DNA of 64,000 nt from Shinella kummerowiae (GTDB taxonomy: Bacteria > Pseudomonadota > Alphaproteobacteria > Rhizobiales > Rhizobiaceae), in assembly GCF_009827055.1 (NCBI RefSeq), contig NZ_WUMK01000002.1, forward strand, positions 248,001 to 312,000, given 5' to 3'. The stretch's first letter is position 1; the number at the start of each line of letters is the position of its first letter. Shown here in pieces: positions 23,651 to 32,228 of this stretch. The position numbers were made by a program, and so were the translations under genes. The notes beneath the pieces were generated by a model. The model saw nothing but the letters and a program-made list of their open reading frames with translations. It was not told where the DNA came from and did not search any database.

Positions 23651-24868
23651 TTAGCTTTTCACCAGCCGCAGGATCGTCGACTCGCCACCGCGCTGCTCCG
23701 TCACAGCAAACACCGTGCCGTCCGGCGCGACCTTCACGTCGCGAATGCGGGCGTCGAGCGGCACCCGCTCCTCGCGCGCCACCTTGTCGCCCTCCATATG
23801 CAGCACGACGAGGCCCTGGCTGACGAGGCCACCGATCAGGAAAGCGCCCTTCCATTCGGGGATGGCGTCGCCGTTGTAGAAGGCCATGCCTGAGGGGCCG
23901 ATCACCGGATCCCAGTAATAGGCCGGCTGCTCGGTGCCCTGTAGCGTGGTGATGCCCTCGCCGACCGGGCCGCCGCTATATTCGATACCGTAGGTCACCT
24001 TCGGCCAGCCGTAGTTCTTGCCCGCTTCCGGGCGGTTCAGCTCGTCGCCACCCTTCGGCCCATGTTCGACGGTCCACAGTCGTCCCTGACCATCGAGCGT
24101 CGCGGCTTGCAGGTTGCGGTGGCCATAGCTCCAGATTTCCGGCAGCGCGCCTTCCTGCTTGGCGAAGGGATTGTCCGATAGCGCCTTGCCCTCCGCATCG
24201 ATACGGAAAACTTTGCCGAAGCCGCTGCCGAGATCCTGCGCGCCGACGCGCGTCTCCCGGTCCGAGCGCTCGCCGACCGTGACATAGAGCTGTCCCTCCG
24301 GCCCGAAGATCAGCCGCGAGCCAAAATGTTTGTCGCCGTCATAGGTCGGCATCTGCTGGAAGATGACCTTCACGTCCTGGAGCGCCAGCTTGCCCTCCTC
24401 CTCGGTCAGCCGCGCCGAGGCGACCGACGTGCCGTTGCCGCCCTCGCGCGGCTCGGAGAAGGAGAAATAGATGCGGCTCGAACTTTCGAAATCGGGCGCC
24501 AGCGCCACGTCGAGCAAACCACCCTGCCCCTCGGACATCACCGCCGGCACGCCCTCGATCGGCGGGCTCGCCTCGCCGTTTTCCTGCGAGACGACATGCA
24601 TGGCGCCGCCCTTGGTCGTCACCAGAATGCGGCCGTCCGGCAGGAATTCCATGGACCAGAGATGCGGCAGGCCATCCGCCACGACATCGACGCTAATCTG
24701 CGGCACGACATCAGGAAGGGCCGCACGCGTCTGGTTTTCAAAGGCCGGCGTCTGGTCCGGTGCATTGGCATTTTCGGTTTCGGCCGTCTTTGCCGTCTGG
24801 GCGAAAGCGGGAGCAGCCAGAAGCGTGGCGGCGAGCATGGTTCCGGCGAGACATGTGTTCGTGCGCAT
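23651..24868 (-). CDS. Exported PQQ-dependent aldose/glucose-type dehydrogenase (YliI/GDH-B family)
   Basis: A 405-residue periplasmic six-bladed propeller enzyme. Signal peptide at 1-24 (TCLAGTMLAATLLAAPAFAQ). Family landmarks: VADGLPHLWSMEFLPDGRIL, EGQGGLLDVALAPDFESS, DGDKHFGSRLIFGPEGQLYV, GHRNLQAATLDGQGRLWTVE, HGPKGGDELNRPEAGKNYGW (catalytic and PQQ-binding region) and DPVIGPSGMAFYNGD. Known relatives oxidise aldoses with PQQ and pass electrons to a periplasmic acceptor. The start at 24868 places the signal peptide at the N-terminus; 16 extra upstream codons are unlikely. No PQQ synthesis genes are seen here, so cofactor supply is unknown. Confidence 0.9.
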   Translation of the reverse strand: MRTNTCLAGTMLAATLLAAPAFAQTAKTAETENANAPDQTPAFENQTRAALPDVVPQISVDVVADGLPHLWSMEFLPDGRILVTTKGGAMHVVSQENGEASPPIEGVPAVMSEGQGGLLDVALAPDFESSSRIYFSFSEPREGGNGTSVASARLTEEEGKLALQDVKVIFQQMPTYDGDKHFGSRLIFGPEGQLYVTVGERSDRETRVGAQDLGSGFGKVFRIDAEGKALSDNPFAKQEGALPEIWSYGHRNLQAATLDGQGRLWTVEHGPKGGDELNRPEAGKNYGWPKVTYGIEYSGGPVGEGITTLQGTEQPAYYWDPVIGPSGMAFYNGDAIPEWKGAFLIGGLVSQGLVVLHMEGDKVAREERVPLDARIRDVKVAPDGTVFAVTEQRGGESTILRLVKS

Positions 24869-24985
24869 GTGGGTTCCCTTGTTCGATCGCAAACGAGACG
24901 GCGGGTTGCGCGTCACAACCCGCCTTAGCGCCGCAAAGGGTCAACACCGAGATTTGTTTCAACACATCTCTTCAAGAAATGTTTA

Positions 24986-25540
24986 TCAGGCGCTCGCCGG
25001 CGCATAGCGTGCGAGAATTGCACCGTTCGACAACGGCTTGGCCTCGACGAGGTCGAAATCGCGCCGGTCGCCTTCCTTGAAGAAGGGCGTGCCCTTGCCG
25101 AGCTGCACCGGCACGATCGCCAGCATCACCTCGTCGACGAGCCCGGCCTTCAACAGCGAATCCGTCAGGTCGGCACTGCCGAAGACATAGATCGTCTTGT
25201 CGAGCGCTTGCTTGCGCTTCGCGAGTTCACCGACAATGTCGGCCGTCACTTCCGTGTTGTTCCAGTCGGACGAGGTGACCGTGCGCGAGGCAACAAGCTT
25301 CGGCAGGGCATTCATGTATGCCTTTACCTCGCCCTCGTCCTCCGCCGTCGTCCAATAGACCTTCATGCCTTCATAGGTCACGCGGCCGAAGACGAGCAGG
25401 CCGGCGGATCTGCCGAAGTCGCTGCTGAGCTTTTCCAGTTCCGGCCCCCAGGCGCGGTTGTGGAAGTCGAGGTCCCATTTCTTCTCACCCTCGAAGAAGC
25501 CGTCGAGCGTCACGAGGTTCCAGACGATTAGCTTTGCCAT
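24986..25540 (-). CDS. Dihydrofolate-reductase-fold (RibD C-terminal family) reductase
   Basis: A 184-residue soluble NAD(P)H-dependent reductase-like protein. The opening AKLIVWNLVTLDGFFEG and then LLVFGRVTYEGMKVYWTTA, KLVASRTVT, TIYVFGSADLTDSLLKAGLV, DEVMLAIVPVQLGKGTPFF follow the RibD C-terminal domain pattern common in small stand-alone reductases. The start MAK at 25540 is preferred to ATG 25546 because GGAGG lies eight bases before it and only two before the other. It is divergent from an HxlR-family gene across a 114-base gap with two palindromic operators. HxlR regulators commonly control such reductases in response to electrophiles or drugs; that use is inference. Confidence 0.82.
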   Translation of the reverse strand: MAKLIVWNLVTLDGFFEGEKKWDLDFHNRAWGPELEKLSSDFGRSAGLLVFGRVTYEGMKVYWTTAEDEGEVKAYMNALPKLVASRTVTSSDWNNTEVTADIVGELAKRKQALDKTIYVFGSADLTDSLLKAGLVDEVMLAIVPVQLGKGTPFFKEGDRRDFDLVEAKPLSNGAILARYAPASA

Positions 25541-25580
25541 CTGCATGTCCTCCGTTGCGGGCGCATGCCACGCCACCTCT

Positions 25581-25605
25581 AACCAGTTGCGATTTGCAAC
25601 TGGTT
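25581..25605. promoter_or_regulatory. Operator-like palindrome 1 in the HxlR/reductase intergenic region
   Basis: AACCAGTTGC and GCAACTGGTT form a perfect 10-bp inverted repeat with spacer GATTT. It lies about 40 bases before the reductase start on the minus strand, in the zone expected for its promoter. Most likely it binds the divergently encoded HxlR regulator. Confidence 0.7.
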
Positions 25606-25614
25606 GATGAATAG

Positions 25615-25645
25615 CAAAACCGCTTGTATTCTGCAAGCGGTTTTG
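25615..25645. promoter_or_regulatory. Operator-like palindrome 2 overlapping the HxlR translation start region
   Basis: CAAAACCGCTTG and CAAGCGGTTTTG form a perfect 12-bp inverted repeat with a 7-base spacer. It ends at the GGAG ribosome-binding site of the HxlR gene. It could be an autoregulatory operator, or in RNA a hairpin that hides the ribosome-binding site. Confidence 0.65.
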
Positions 25646-25654
25646 GAGATTATG

Positions 25655-26161
25655 ATGAAAGACACCCACCGTTCCGGCTGCCCGATCAACCTGACGCTGG
25701 AAATCCTCGGCGACCGCTGGAGCCTGATCATCCTGCGCGACATGATGTTCGGCAACCGCCGCCATTTCCGTGAACTGCTGACGAAATCGGAGGAAGGCAT
25801 AGCCTCCAATATCCTGGCGGACCGGCTGCGGCGGCTTGTCGACGAAGGCCTGATCAGCAAGGCGGATGATCCGAGCCACAAGCAGAAGGCACTCTACAGC
25901 CTGACGGAAATGGGTGTCGCGCTGGTGCCGGTCTTCGCCATGATGGGCGCCTGGGGCCGGCGCTTCCTGCCGGTGACGGAGGACCTGTCGATCCGTGCCG
26001 AACTGCTGGAGGATGGCGGGCCGGCCATGTGGGACGCCTTCATGGAGGAGCTGCGCGCCATCCATCTGGGCACGCCGCCACCCGCCCGCTCGGTCTTCAG
26101 CGAGTTGCAGGCCGCCTATGAGGCGACCGTGGCCGGAATGCGGGCGCAGGCCGCGGGCTGA
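25655..26161 (+). CDS. HxlR/MarR-like winged-helix regulator
   Basis: A 168-residue regulator. The HxlR domain is complete: CPINLTLEILGDRWSLIILR, DMMFGNRRHFRELLTKSEEG, IASNILADRLRRLVDEGLI, then the wing KQKALYSLTEMGVALVPV. Cys9 just before the first helix matches the conserved N-terminal cysteine used for redox or electrophile sensing in YodB/HypR-type members. An unusually long C-terminal helical tail (about 115-168) follows. GGAG six bases before the ATG at 25655 supports this start; ATG 25652 is an alternative. Divergent from the RibD-like reductase, with two perfect palindromes between them. Confidence 0.85.
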   Translation: MKDTHRSGCPINLTLEILGDRWSLIILRDMMFGNRRHFRELLTKSEEGIASNILADRLRRLVDEGLISKADDPSHKQKALYSLTEMGVALVPVFAMMGAWGRRFLPVTEDLSIRAELLEDGGPAMWDAFMEELRAIHLGTPPPARSVFSELQAAYEATVAGMRAQAAG

Positions 26162-26956
26162 TCAATCCTTGCGGTAGACGACGCTGGCGAGCCAGCCCGT
26201 GACAAGGGCGAGGAAGACGGAAAACGCGCCGTAGGCCAGCGAGTTGTTGTAGGCGGCATTGGAGATCATCTGCTCGATGCCGGTCTTCATCACCCTGAGC
26301 GGCAACGCCTTTTCGGCAATGAACACGCCGTCGCGGAACAGATGCGCGCGCACGACATGGGTGCCGTTCGGCACGCTTGCCGGCAGTTTCACCGTCGCCT
26401 TGAACAGGCTGGCGCTGATGAACTGCACGCCGCCCGGATCCTTCTGGTAGAACCCGCCGCTCTCCTTCAGTCTGCGGAAAGCGTCGCGGAATTCGGTGAG
26501 ATTGCTGCCGTCGCCGAGATAGCCGACCGGCGACAGGCGGATATGCTGGATGCCGACACCCACGCCGTTCAGCATGGCAGGCTCGGCGATCGTCTCGACA
26601 TCGCGCGTGCTCGACAGTGAATAGGATTCCGGCACCAGTTCGAAGGTCATCGAGCGGCGGTTGACCCAGATGCCGAAGACGCGCTCCTTCACGCGCACCG
26701 TATTGTTGTCCTTCGGTCCTTCGAGCGCCACGACGATGTCGTATTTGCCCTGGGTCAGCAGGGCGGGATCATAGCTTTCGATCGCGCCGAAGATCGTCAG
26801 GTCGGCGCCGCGGAAATCCGAGGAGATGGCGATCTCGTCCGTCGAAATGCCGATTTCGAGCTTTTCGGGAAACTCCACCGGCCTGTCTTCCAGCACCTGG
26901 GCGGCGGCGGGAAAGGCGAGACCAAGCGCCAGCAGAAGGGCGGGGATCGCTCTCAT
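26162..26956 (-). CDS. TIGR02186-type exported membrane-anchored protein
   Basis: A 264-residue protein with a signal peptide (AIPALLLALGLAFPAAAQ), a beta-rich periplasmic body and one C-terminal membrane span (SLAYGAFSVFLALVTGWLAS) ending VVYRKD. Body segments such as LEIGISTDEIAISSDFRGAD, LTIFGAIES, YDIVVALEGP and RRSMTFELVPESYSL fit the TIGR02186 family as I recall it. The gene overlaps the TSUP transporter gene by four bases (ATGA), a pairing that recurs in alphaproteobacteria, so the protein probably assists that transporter on the periplasmic side. Function is not established. Confidence 0.82.
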   Translation of the reverse strand: MRAIPALLLALGLAFPAAAQVLEDRPVEFPEKLEIGISTDEIAISSDFRGADLTIFGAIESYDPALLTQGKYDIVVALEGPKDNNTVRVKERVFGIWVNRRSMTFELVPESYSLSSTRDVETIAEPAMLNGVGVGIQHIRLSPVGYLGDGSNLTEFRDAFRRLKESGGFYQKDPGGVQFISASLFKATVKLPASVPNGTHVVRAHLFRDGVFIAEKALPLRVMKTGIEQMISNAAYNNSLAYGAFSVFLALVTGWLASVVYRKD

Positions 26957-27879
26957 CGATAGACCCCCTCGCTGACCACGGAATAGAGATCCCGCGGCGT
27001 GACGACGAGATCTATCGCAAGGCGGGCGCCGACGGCGAGAACCAGCAGCGCCAGCAGCGCGCGCAACTGTTCGCCGCGCAGCCGCTGGCCGACCCGCACG
27101 CCATATTGCGCGCCGATCACGCCCGCCACCATCAGGATGAAGGCCAGCACGATATCGACCGAATAGTTGGTCGTCGCCTGCACGACGGTCGTATAAGCGG
27201 TGACGAAGATGATCTGGAACAGCGAGGTGCCGACAACCACATTGGTCGGAATGCGCAAGAGATAGATCATCGCCGGCACCATGATGAAGCCGCCGCCGAC
27301 ACCCATGATGGAGGTCAGGATGCCAATGCCGAAGCCGAGGCCCACCACCGGAATGACGCTGAGATAGATCTTCGACTTCTTGAAACGCATCTTCAGCGGC
27401 AGGCGGTGCACCCAGCTGTGCTGGCCGGGGCGGCGCAGCGAGACCGGCTGGTTGGTGGCCGCGCGGCGCAGCGCCCGGATGCTTTCCAGCAGCATCAGCG
27501 TGCCAACCGTGCCGAGCAGCACGACATAGAGCAGCGAAATGACGAGATCGAGCTGGCCGACGCTGCGCAACAGCGCGAAGATCCATATGCCAACGGTGGC
27601 ACCCGCAAGGCCGCCCGCAAGCAGCACGGTGCCGAGCTTGATGTCGAGCGTGCCGCGCCGGAAATGCGAGAGCGCGCCCGAGACCGACGAGGCGACGACC
27701 TGGTTGGCGCCCGTCGCCACGGCAACGATCGGCGGGATGTTGTAGAAGATCAGAAGCGGCGTGATCAGGAAGCCGCCGCCCACCCCGAACATGCCGGACA
27801 GGAAACCGACGGCCGCGCCCATGCCGAGAATGATGAAGATATTCACCGAGAGCTCTGCAATGGGCAGATATACAGTCAC
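26953..27879 (-). CDS. TauE/SafE (TSUP)-family anion/sulfite exporter
   Basis: A 308-residue inner-membrane transporter. It shows the duplicated TSUP motif: GFLSGMFGVGGGFLITPLLI (about 25-44) and again GILTSIMGVGGGFIMVPAMI in the second half, separated by a cytoplasmic basic loop. Seven to eight spans are visible. Family members move sulfite, sulfoacetate, thiosulfate or other organic and inorganic sulfur anions. It is coupled by ATGA overlap to the TIGR02186-type gene downstream. The 455-base region before its start is gene-free and contains two sets of direct repeats. Confidence 0.9.
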   Translation of the reverse strand: MTVYLPIAELSVNIFIILGMGAAVGFLSGMFGVGGGFLITPLLIFYNIPPIVAVATGANQVVASSVSGALSHFRRGTLDIKLGTVLLAGGLAGATVGIWIFALLRSVGQLDLVISLLYVVLLGTVGTLMLLESIRALRRAATNQPVSLRRPGQHSWVHRLPLKMRFKKSKIYLSVIPVVGLGFGIGILTSIMGVGGGFIMVPAMIYLLRIPTNVVVGTSLFQIIFVTAYTTVVQATTNYSVDIVLAFILMVAGVIGAQYGVRVGQRLRGEQLRALLALLVLAVGARLAIDLVVTPRDLYSVVSEGVYR

Positions 27880-28334
27880 AACAATACCCCGATCGGCAAT
27901 TTTTCCCGCACGCGCGGACTTATTCTCGCAGTCGCATTCACCTTCATTGCCTCCCGACGAGGCACCTCATCGGCAAGCTGCGGATGCACGGAAGCGCCGC
28001 GCCGCGGGAAGGGAGGCCCCCTCCATCGGCCGGTCGCGCCTTGCATCGCGCAAGGATCGGTCAATCGGCGCCGCCAATGCGGCGCGCCGTTGCCACCCTC
28101 TAGGATAAGACGTCTGACGGACGCGTATCATCTTGGGGCGACACATAATTTTTCTACTGCATAATTCCCGTAATCAGGGCCGATTTAAGGATAAGACGTG
28201 CAGCGCATACAAAATGCCACAGCGACCTTTGCGTATCATTAACGACACGCGGTGCTGTGGGGAGCGTCATGCCCGTGGGGGGTATGGTCAGGTCAACCGG
28301 AGGGCCGCTTTCGCGGCTCCCCGGCGCTTGAACG
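27880..28334. other. 455-base gene-free region between podJ and the TSUP gene, with direct repeats
   Basis: No convincing coding sequence. Its middle (about 28120-28250) is AT-richer than its surroundings. AGGATAAGACGT occurs at 28101-28112 and 28188-28199, and GCGTATCAT at 28122-28130 and 28231-28239, in the same order. In the first block GGATAA and CGTATC are 15 bases apart, which looks like an extracytoplasmic-function sigma promoter pointing right, but the second block has a 37-base gap. A hairpin at 28297-28324, just past the podJ stop, may end the podJ message. The promoter of the TSUP gene must lie in the left part; I see no strong hexamers. Confidence 0.6.
28297..28324 (-). terminator. 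GC-rich hairpin after podJ
   Basis: CCGGAGGGCCGC and GCGGCTCCCCGG pair around TTTC with one mismatch and one wobble, 10 bases beyond the podJ stop codon in the transcript. There is no T-run, so termination strength is uncertain. Confidence 0.45.
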
Positions 28335-31300
28335 TCAGCTCGGCTGCTTGTTGCGCTTCAGCAATTCCGTCACCAGCGCATCATCGATCTCGCCGGTTTC
28401 CTTCTGGCCCACCGACTTCTGGAAGGACTTGATGGCGGCGACCGTCTTCTTGCCCATCGCGCCGTCGGGTGTGCCGGCGTTGAAGCCGTTGTTGTTGAGG
28501 ATCGCCTGGATGTTGCGGATCGCCTTTTTCATGTCGACGCTGGCGGTCTTCGTCGGCTTGCCGACCCATTCGTCCGGCAGGTCGGCGGAGTTGGTCTTCT
28601 CGTCGAGCGGCTGCGGCTTCCAAAGCTCCATCTTCGCCTTGGCGCTCGTCAGCTGTTCCGGCCGCATGGCATTCGCCACTTCGTCGCGCTTTTCCGCGGC
28701 GTCCTTGTCACCGTCGCGGGCGGCGATGGCGAACCACTTGTAGGATTCTTCCAGGTCCTGCTTCACGCCGTTGCCGCGCGCATAGAGGATCGCCAGATTG
28801 AACTGGCTGTCGCGGACACCGAGTTCGGATGCCTTCTGGAACCATTTTGCCGCACCGTCGAAGTCTGGCTGCGCCGTGCCGATGCCGGTCGCGAGCAGAA
28901 CCGCGAGGTTGTGCATGGCGCTCGCATTGCCCTTGTTGGCGGCGATTTCGTACAGTTCACGGGCGCGGGCAAGGTCCCGCTCGACGCCCTGGCCCTTTTC
29001 ATAAAGGTTGGCGAGACGATATTCCGCCGGTGCAAAGCCACGGGCGGCGGACAGCTCGTACCAGCGGGCTGCCTCCGCAAGATCCATCGCCACGCCGCGG
29101 CCTTCCGTATAGCGCGCGCCGATCTCAAACAGTGCCAGCGCATCGCCTTCGGTCGCCGCCTTGGAGAGCGAGGCCGGGGTGATGACGTCCGGAACGACGA
29201 TCGCCGCCGTCTGGGTCTGGTTGACCGGTGCGGTCTCGGCAGCAGCGCCGGTGTCCTTGGTGTCCGCAAGCGGCTCGGCTTCCGGCGTCGTGACCGGCTC
29301 GAAACCTGCCGTCGCATTGCCGTCGGTCGTGGCCGGAGCCGTCAGGGCGTCGGAGCCGGTTGCCGAGGTATGTGTCGGCGGCGTCTCGATGACAGGATCC
29401 GTCTCCGTGCTTTGCTGCGTCTCGGTGCCGGAAAGGCCGCGCTCGTCCGCGCCCTCGGCAGGGGTCGGATCGGTCACCGCCTCTTCGCCGGCAACCGGTG
29501 CAGCGGCGGTGTTGGCGGTCACGGCTTCGCCCGAGCCGGTCGTGGTTTCGACCGGTGCGGTCTCGTTCGTGTCGATCACGGTCTGCTCGACGACAACAGG
29601 AGCCTCGTCGCCCGTCACCAGCGTGCTGACCAGCGGATAGGACATGATCGCCAGAAGCACGGCGCCGACGGCAAGCAGGATCGGCCGGCGGTGACGCGAC
29701 AGGGCGGAGGCCGGCTTTTCGCCCTTCGCCACCTTGTCGTCCTTCTTGGCCGGGGCAACGCGGGAAATCGCGTCGGTTTCCTCGGCGGCAACCTTTGCGG
29801 CACGGCGGGCGGCGGCGATCTGCTGGGCTGCCTTGTCGCCATCGACGCCCGTTGTCGGACGATTGCCCGAGGCCTGACCGGCGCGCACGCGCTCCAGGAT
29901 ACGGCGGACGTCAGGCACGCCGGAGCCCGGCTCCAGCAACTGGTTCGCTTCTTCCGGCGCCAGCTCGTCGGTGGGATCGATCGAGGGTGTCGGATCGATC
30001 TGGCGGCGCTCGGTTGGTGGCGTGGCGTCCTTGCGGCCCGGCACGAGGCGGCGCTTCAGGCCGGCCAGCAGGCCGACCTTGGGCTGGGCGCCGGCGGGCT
30101 GGTCCTTCGCAAGGCCGGCTGCCTCTTCCACGACGGTCTCTTCCAGCTCCGGGCGCTCCGGCACGGGGATGTTCTCGACCTCGATCTCGGCGTAGCGGCT
30201 TTCCTCGCGCGGCTCCTCGACTTCGGCCTGGCGGGTCTCGCGCGAGCCGAAGCCGTCGTCGTCAAAAGGGTAGTCGTTACCGTACGCGTTGGTGGCGGAC
30301 TCGGCGGCGCGGCCGAAATCCATGGCCGGCATGTCGGCGCGTGGCATTTCTGCACGCGGGAGCGCGGTCTCACGGCGGCCGAAGGTTTCGCGCGGCGCAT
30401 CGAGCTGTTCCAGGCGGCCCGCGATCTGCACCAGCGTGTCGTGCAGGGCATCGAAGGTGCGGGCGGTGCGGTCCTCGCTCGAGCGGGTCAGCTCTTCCAG
30501 CGCGCGCAGGTCGTCGGCAAGGCCGGCGATCGCGTCCATGTCAGTCGAGGCGGATGCCGCGGGGCCGGCATGGCGATAGGCTTCCATCACCGCTTCGGCG
30601 GCCTGGCGGGCGGCCTCGACGATATATTCGTCATTGGTCGCCATGTAGTCCTCGATCGTCGCCAGACGGCTCTCGAACTCGTTGGGCATGGCGGCGACCG
30701 TGGAAGACGGCGTGCTGATCAGCGTGGACAGATGGGCGATCTGCGCCTCGAGGCCGCGCAACGCTTCCTGGTCGCCGGCAGGCGCGACGCGGGTCGCATC
30801 CAGCCGATCGGCGATGGCCGAGAGCCGGCCTTCGATATGCGAGAAGCGATCCTCCTGGAATGGCGAGCCGACCGGCGTGTCGAGGCCGTCGATGCGGCGA
30901 GCGAGTGCGTCCAGGCGTTCGGCCAGCTGGTCGTTGACGCTGCCCTGGTCGAGGGCGTCGATCTTGCGGGAAATGTCGGAGAGATAGAGAGCAAGGTCTT
31001 CGTTTTCGCGGACGGGAGCGGCCTGCTGGCTCTGTTCCAGCATCAGCGAAAGCTGCTCGATGCGCTCTTCGAGACGCAGCGCCGCACGCTCGTTCGACAG
31101 TTCCTCGATGCGGCCGGCGAGCGCATCCAGACGCAGGCCAAGGCCCTGTTCCTGCACGGGCGCCGGGCGGTGGGCGATCACGTCGAGCTGACCGGCAAGG
31201 TCGGCGATGCGGCTTTCGAGACGCTGCATCATGGGGTTGTCGGCGGCAGACGACTGCTGCATGCGGCCGGCGGCGGCAATCGCGCGGCTGATTTCGTCGA

Positions 31301-32228
31301 GGCGCGCATCCAGTCCTTCGAACTGCGTTGTGACGGCGGAAGCAAAACGGCTGTCTTCCGGCTTGGCCTGGCGCGCCAGCATGTCGATGGCGCGGGCAAT
31401 GGTCTCCATCTTGCCTTCCAGCGCGTGGATCGCCGGCGTGGCGCTGACCGCGCCGATCTGGTTCTTCAATTCATCGAGCCGATAGGCAAGCGCCACCAGT
31501 TCGTCGTCGCGGGTCTGGTCGAAAGCCGAGAGCTTCTTTTCGACGCCCGTCCAGCGGTCTTCCATGCGGCGAACCGAATCCTCGCGGGCAAGCCCGTCGA
31601 GCACGGAACGCAGTTCGTCGAACTCGACGCGCAGCCCTTCCGTCTGGCCAGACTGGCGGCCGAGCTGGTTGATGCCGGTGGAGAGCCTGAGCAGCTCCTC
31701 GCGCAGGTCATCATTGTTGCCGCGGCCTTCGGCCGTCTGGCGGATGCCGCGGATTTCCGAGCGCAGCGACTGCATCTCGCGCTCCAGCCCGTCGGCAATG
31801 TCCTTCTTCAGGTCCTGGCGCAGCGAAACGAGCGCCTTGGCAATGTCCTCGACGGACCCTTCGGCGCGGGCGGGCGCGGCAGCCTGGTGGCCGCCATAGG
31901 CGGCATGGGCCTGTTGGGCCGCAGCATAATGATCGCCGGAAACCGGGCGACGCTCGACACGCTGGGCGACACGATCACGACCGCCTTCGATGGCGCGCTG
32001 GCGCTGCATGATTTCGGAGACCGGGTCGTCCCGCAGCGGGATGGTGCGCGTGGGTTCGTAACGCGCCTGTTCGCCGCGCGGCGCAAGACGCTCCTCACCG
32101 CGGCCGCGTGTGTCGCGACCGGTCGCCATCAGTCCCTCGATGCGGGCCTCGAGCCCTTCGATCGTGCGATTGAGCGCATCCAGCGAGGATCTTTCGCCTG
32201 GGCGTTGCGGGTTTCGCGATCCGTTCAT
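28335..32228 (-). CDS. podJ: Polar organelle development/localization factor PodJ
   Basis: A 1297-residue cell-polarity scaffold. Residues 1 to about 600 are charged, Arg/Glu/Ala-rich coiled coil (repeated LDALAGRIEELS-type heptads). A proline- and acid-rich linker follows, then one membrane span near 847-865 (ILLAVGAVLLAIMSYPLV). After a Thr/Pro-rich stretch come four Sel1-type TPR repeats (about 1020-1183; ALFEIGARYTEGRGVAMDLA and relatives) and a C-terminal peptidoglycan-binding domain (about 1231-1294; IQAILNNNGFNAGTPDGAMG). This is the domain order of Caulobacter and Agrobacterium PodJ, which marks the old or new pole and steers polar growth and division. The start at 32228 (MNGSRNPQRPGE) is chosen as the point where rhizobial similarity should begin; 60 upstream in-frame codons look non-coding. 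Confidence 0.88.
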   Translation of the reverse strand: MNGSRNPQRPGERSSLDALNRTIEGLEARIEGLMATGRDTRGRGEERLAPRGEQARYEPTRTIPLRDDPVSEIMQRQRAIEGGRDRVAQRVERRPVSGDHYAAAQQAHAAYGGHQAAAPARAEGSVEDIAKALVSLRQDLKKDIADGLEREMQSLRSEIRGIRQTAEGRGNNDDLREELLRLSTGINQLGRQSGQTEGLRVEFDELRSVLDGLAREDSVRRMEDRWTGVEKKLSAFDQTRDDELVALAYRLDELKNQIGAVSATPAIHALEGKMETIARAIDMLARQAKPEDSRFASAVTTQFEGLDARLDEISRAIAAAGRMQQSSAADNPMMQRLESRIADLAGQLDVIAHRPAPVQEQGLGLRLDALAGRIEELSNERAALRLEERIEQLSLMLEQSQQAAPVRENEDLALYLSDISRKIDALDQGSVNDQLAERLDALARRIDGLDTPVGSPFQEDRFSHIEGRLSAIADRLDATRVAPAGDQEALRGLEAQIAHLSTLISTPSSTVAAMPNEFESRLATIEDYMATNDEYIVEAARQAAEAVMEAYRHAGPAASASTDMDAIAGLADDLRALEELTRSSEDRTARTFDALHDTLVQIAGRLEQLDAPRETFGRRETALPRAEMPRADMPAMDFGRAAESATNAYGNDYPFDDDGFGSRETRQAEVEEPREESRYAEIEVENIPVPERPELEETVVEEAAGLAKDQPAGAQPKVGLLAGLKRRLVPGRKDATPPTERRQIDPTPSIDPTDELAPEEANQLLEPGSGVPDVRRILERVRAGQASGNRPTTGVDGDKAAQQIAAARRAAKVAAEETDAISRVAPAKKDDKVAKGEKPASALSRHRRPILLAVGAVLLAIMSYPLVSTLVTGDEAPVVVEQTVIDTNETAPVETTTGSGEAVTANTAAAPVAGEEAVTDPTPAEGADERGLSGTETQQSTETDPVIETPPTHTSATGSDALTAPATTDGNATAGFEPVTTPEAEPLADTKDTGAAAETAPVNQTQTAAIVVPDVITPASLSKAATEGDALALFEIGARYTEGRGVAMDLAEAARWYELSAARGFAPAEYRLANLYEKGQGVERDLARARELYEIAANKGNASAMHNLAVLLATGIGTAQPDFDGAAKWFQKASELGVRDSQFNLAILYARGNGVKQDLEESYKWFAIAARDGDKDAAEKRDEVANAMRPEQLTSAKAKMELWKPQPLDEKTNSADLPDEWVGKPTKTASVDMKKAIRNIQAILNNNGFNAGTPDGAMGKKTVAAIKSFQKSVGQKETGEIDDALVTELLKRNKQPS

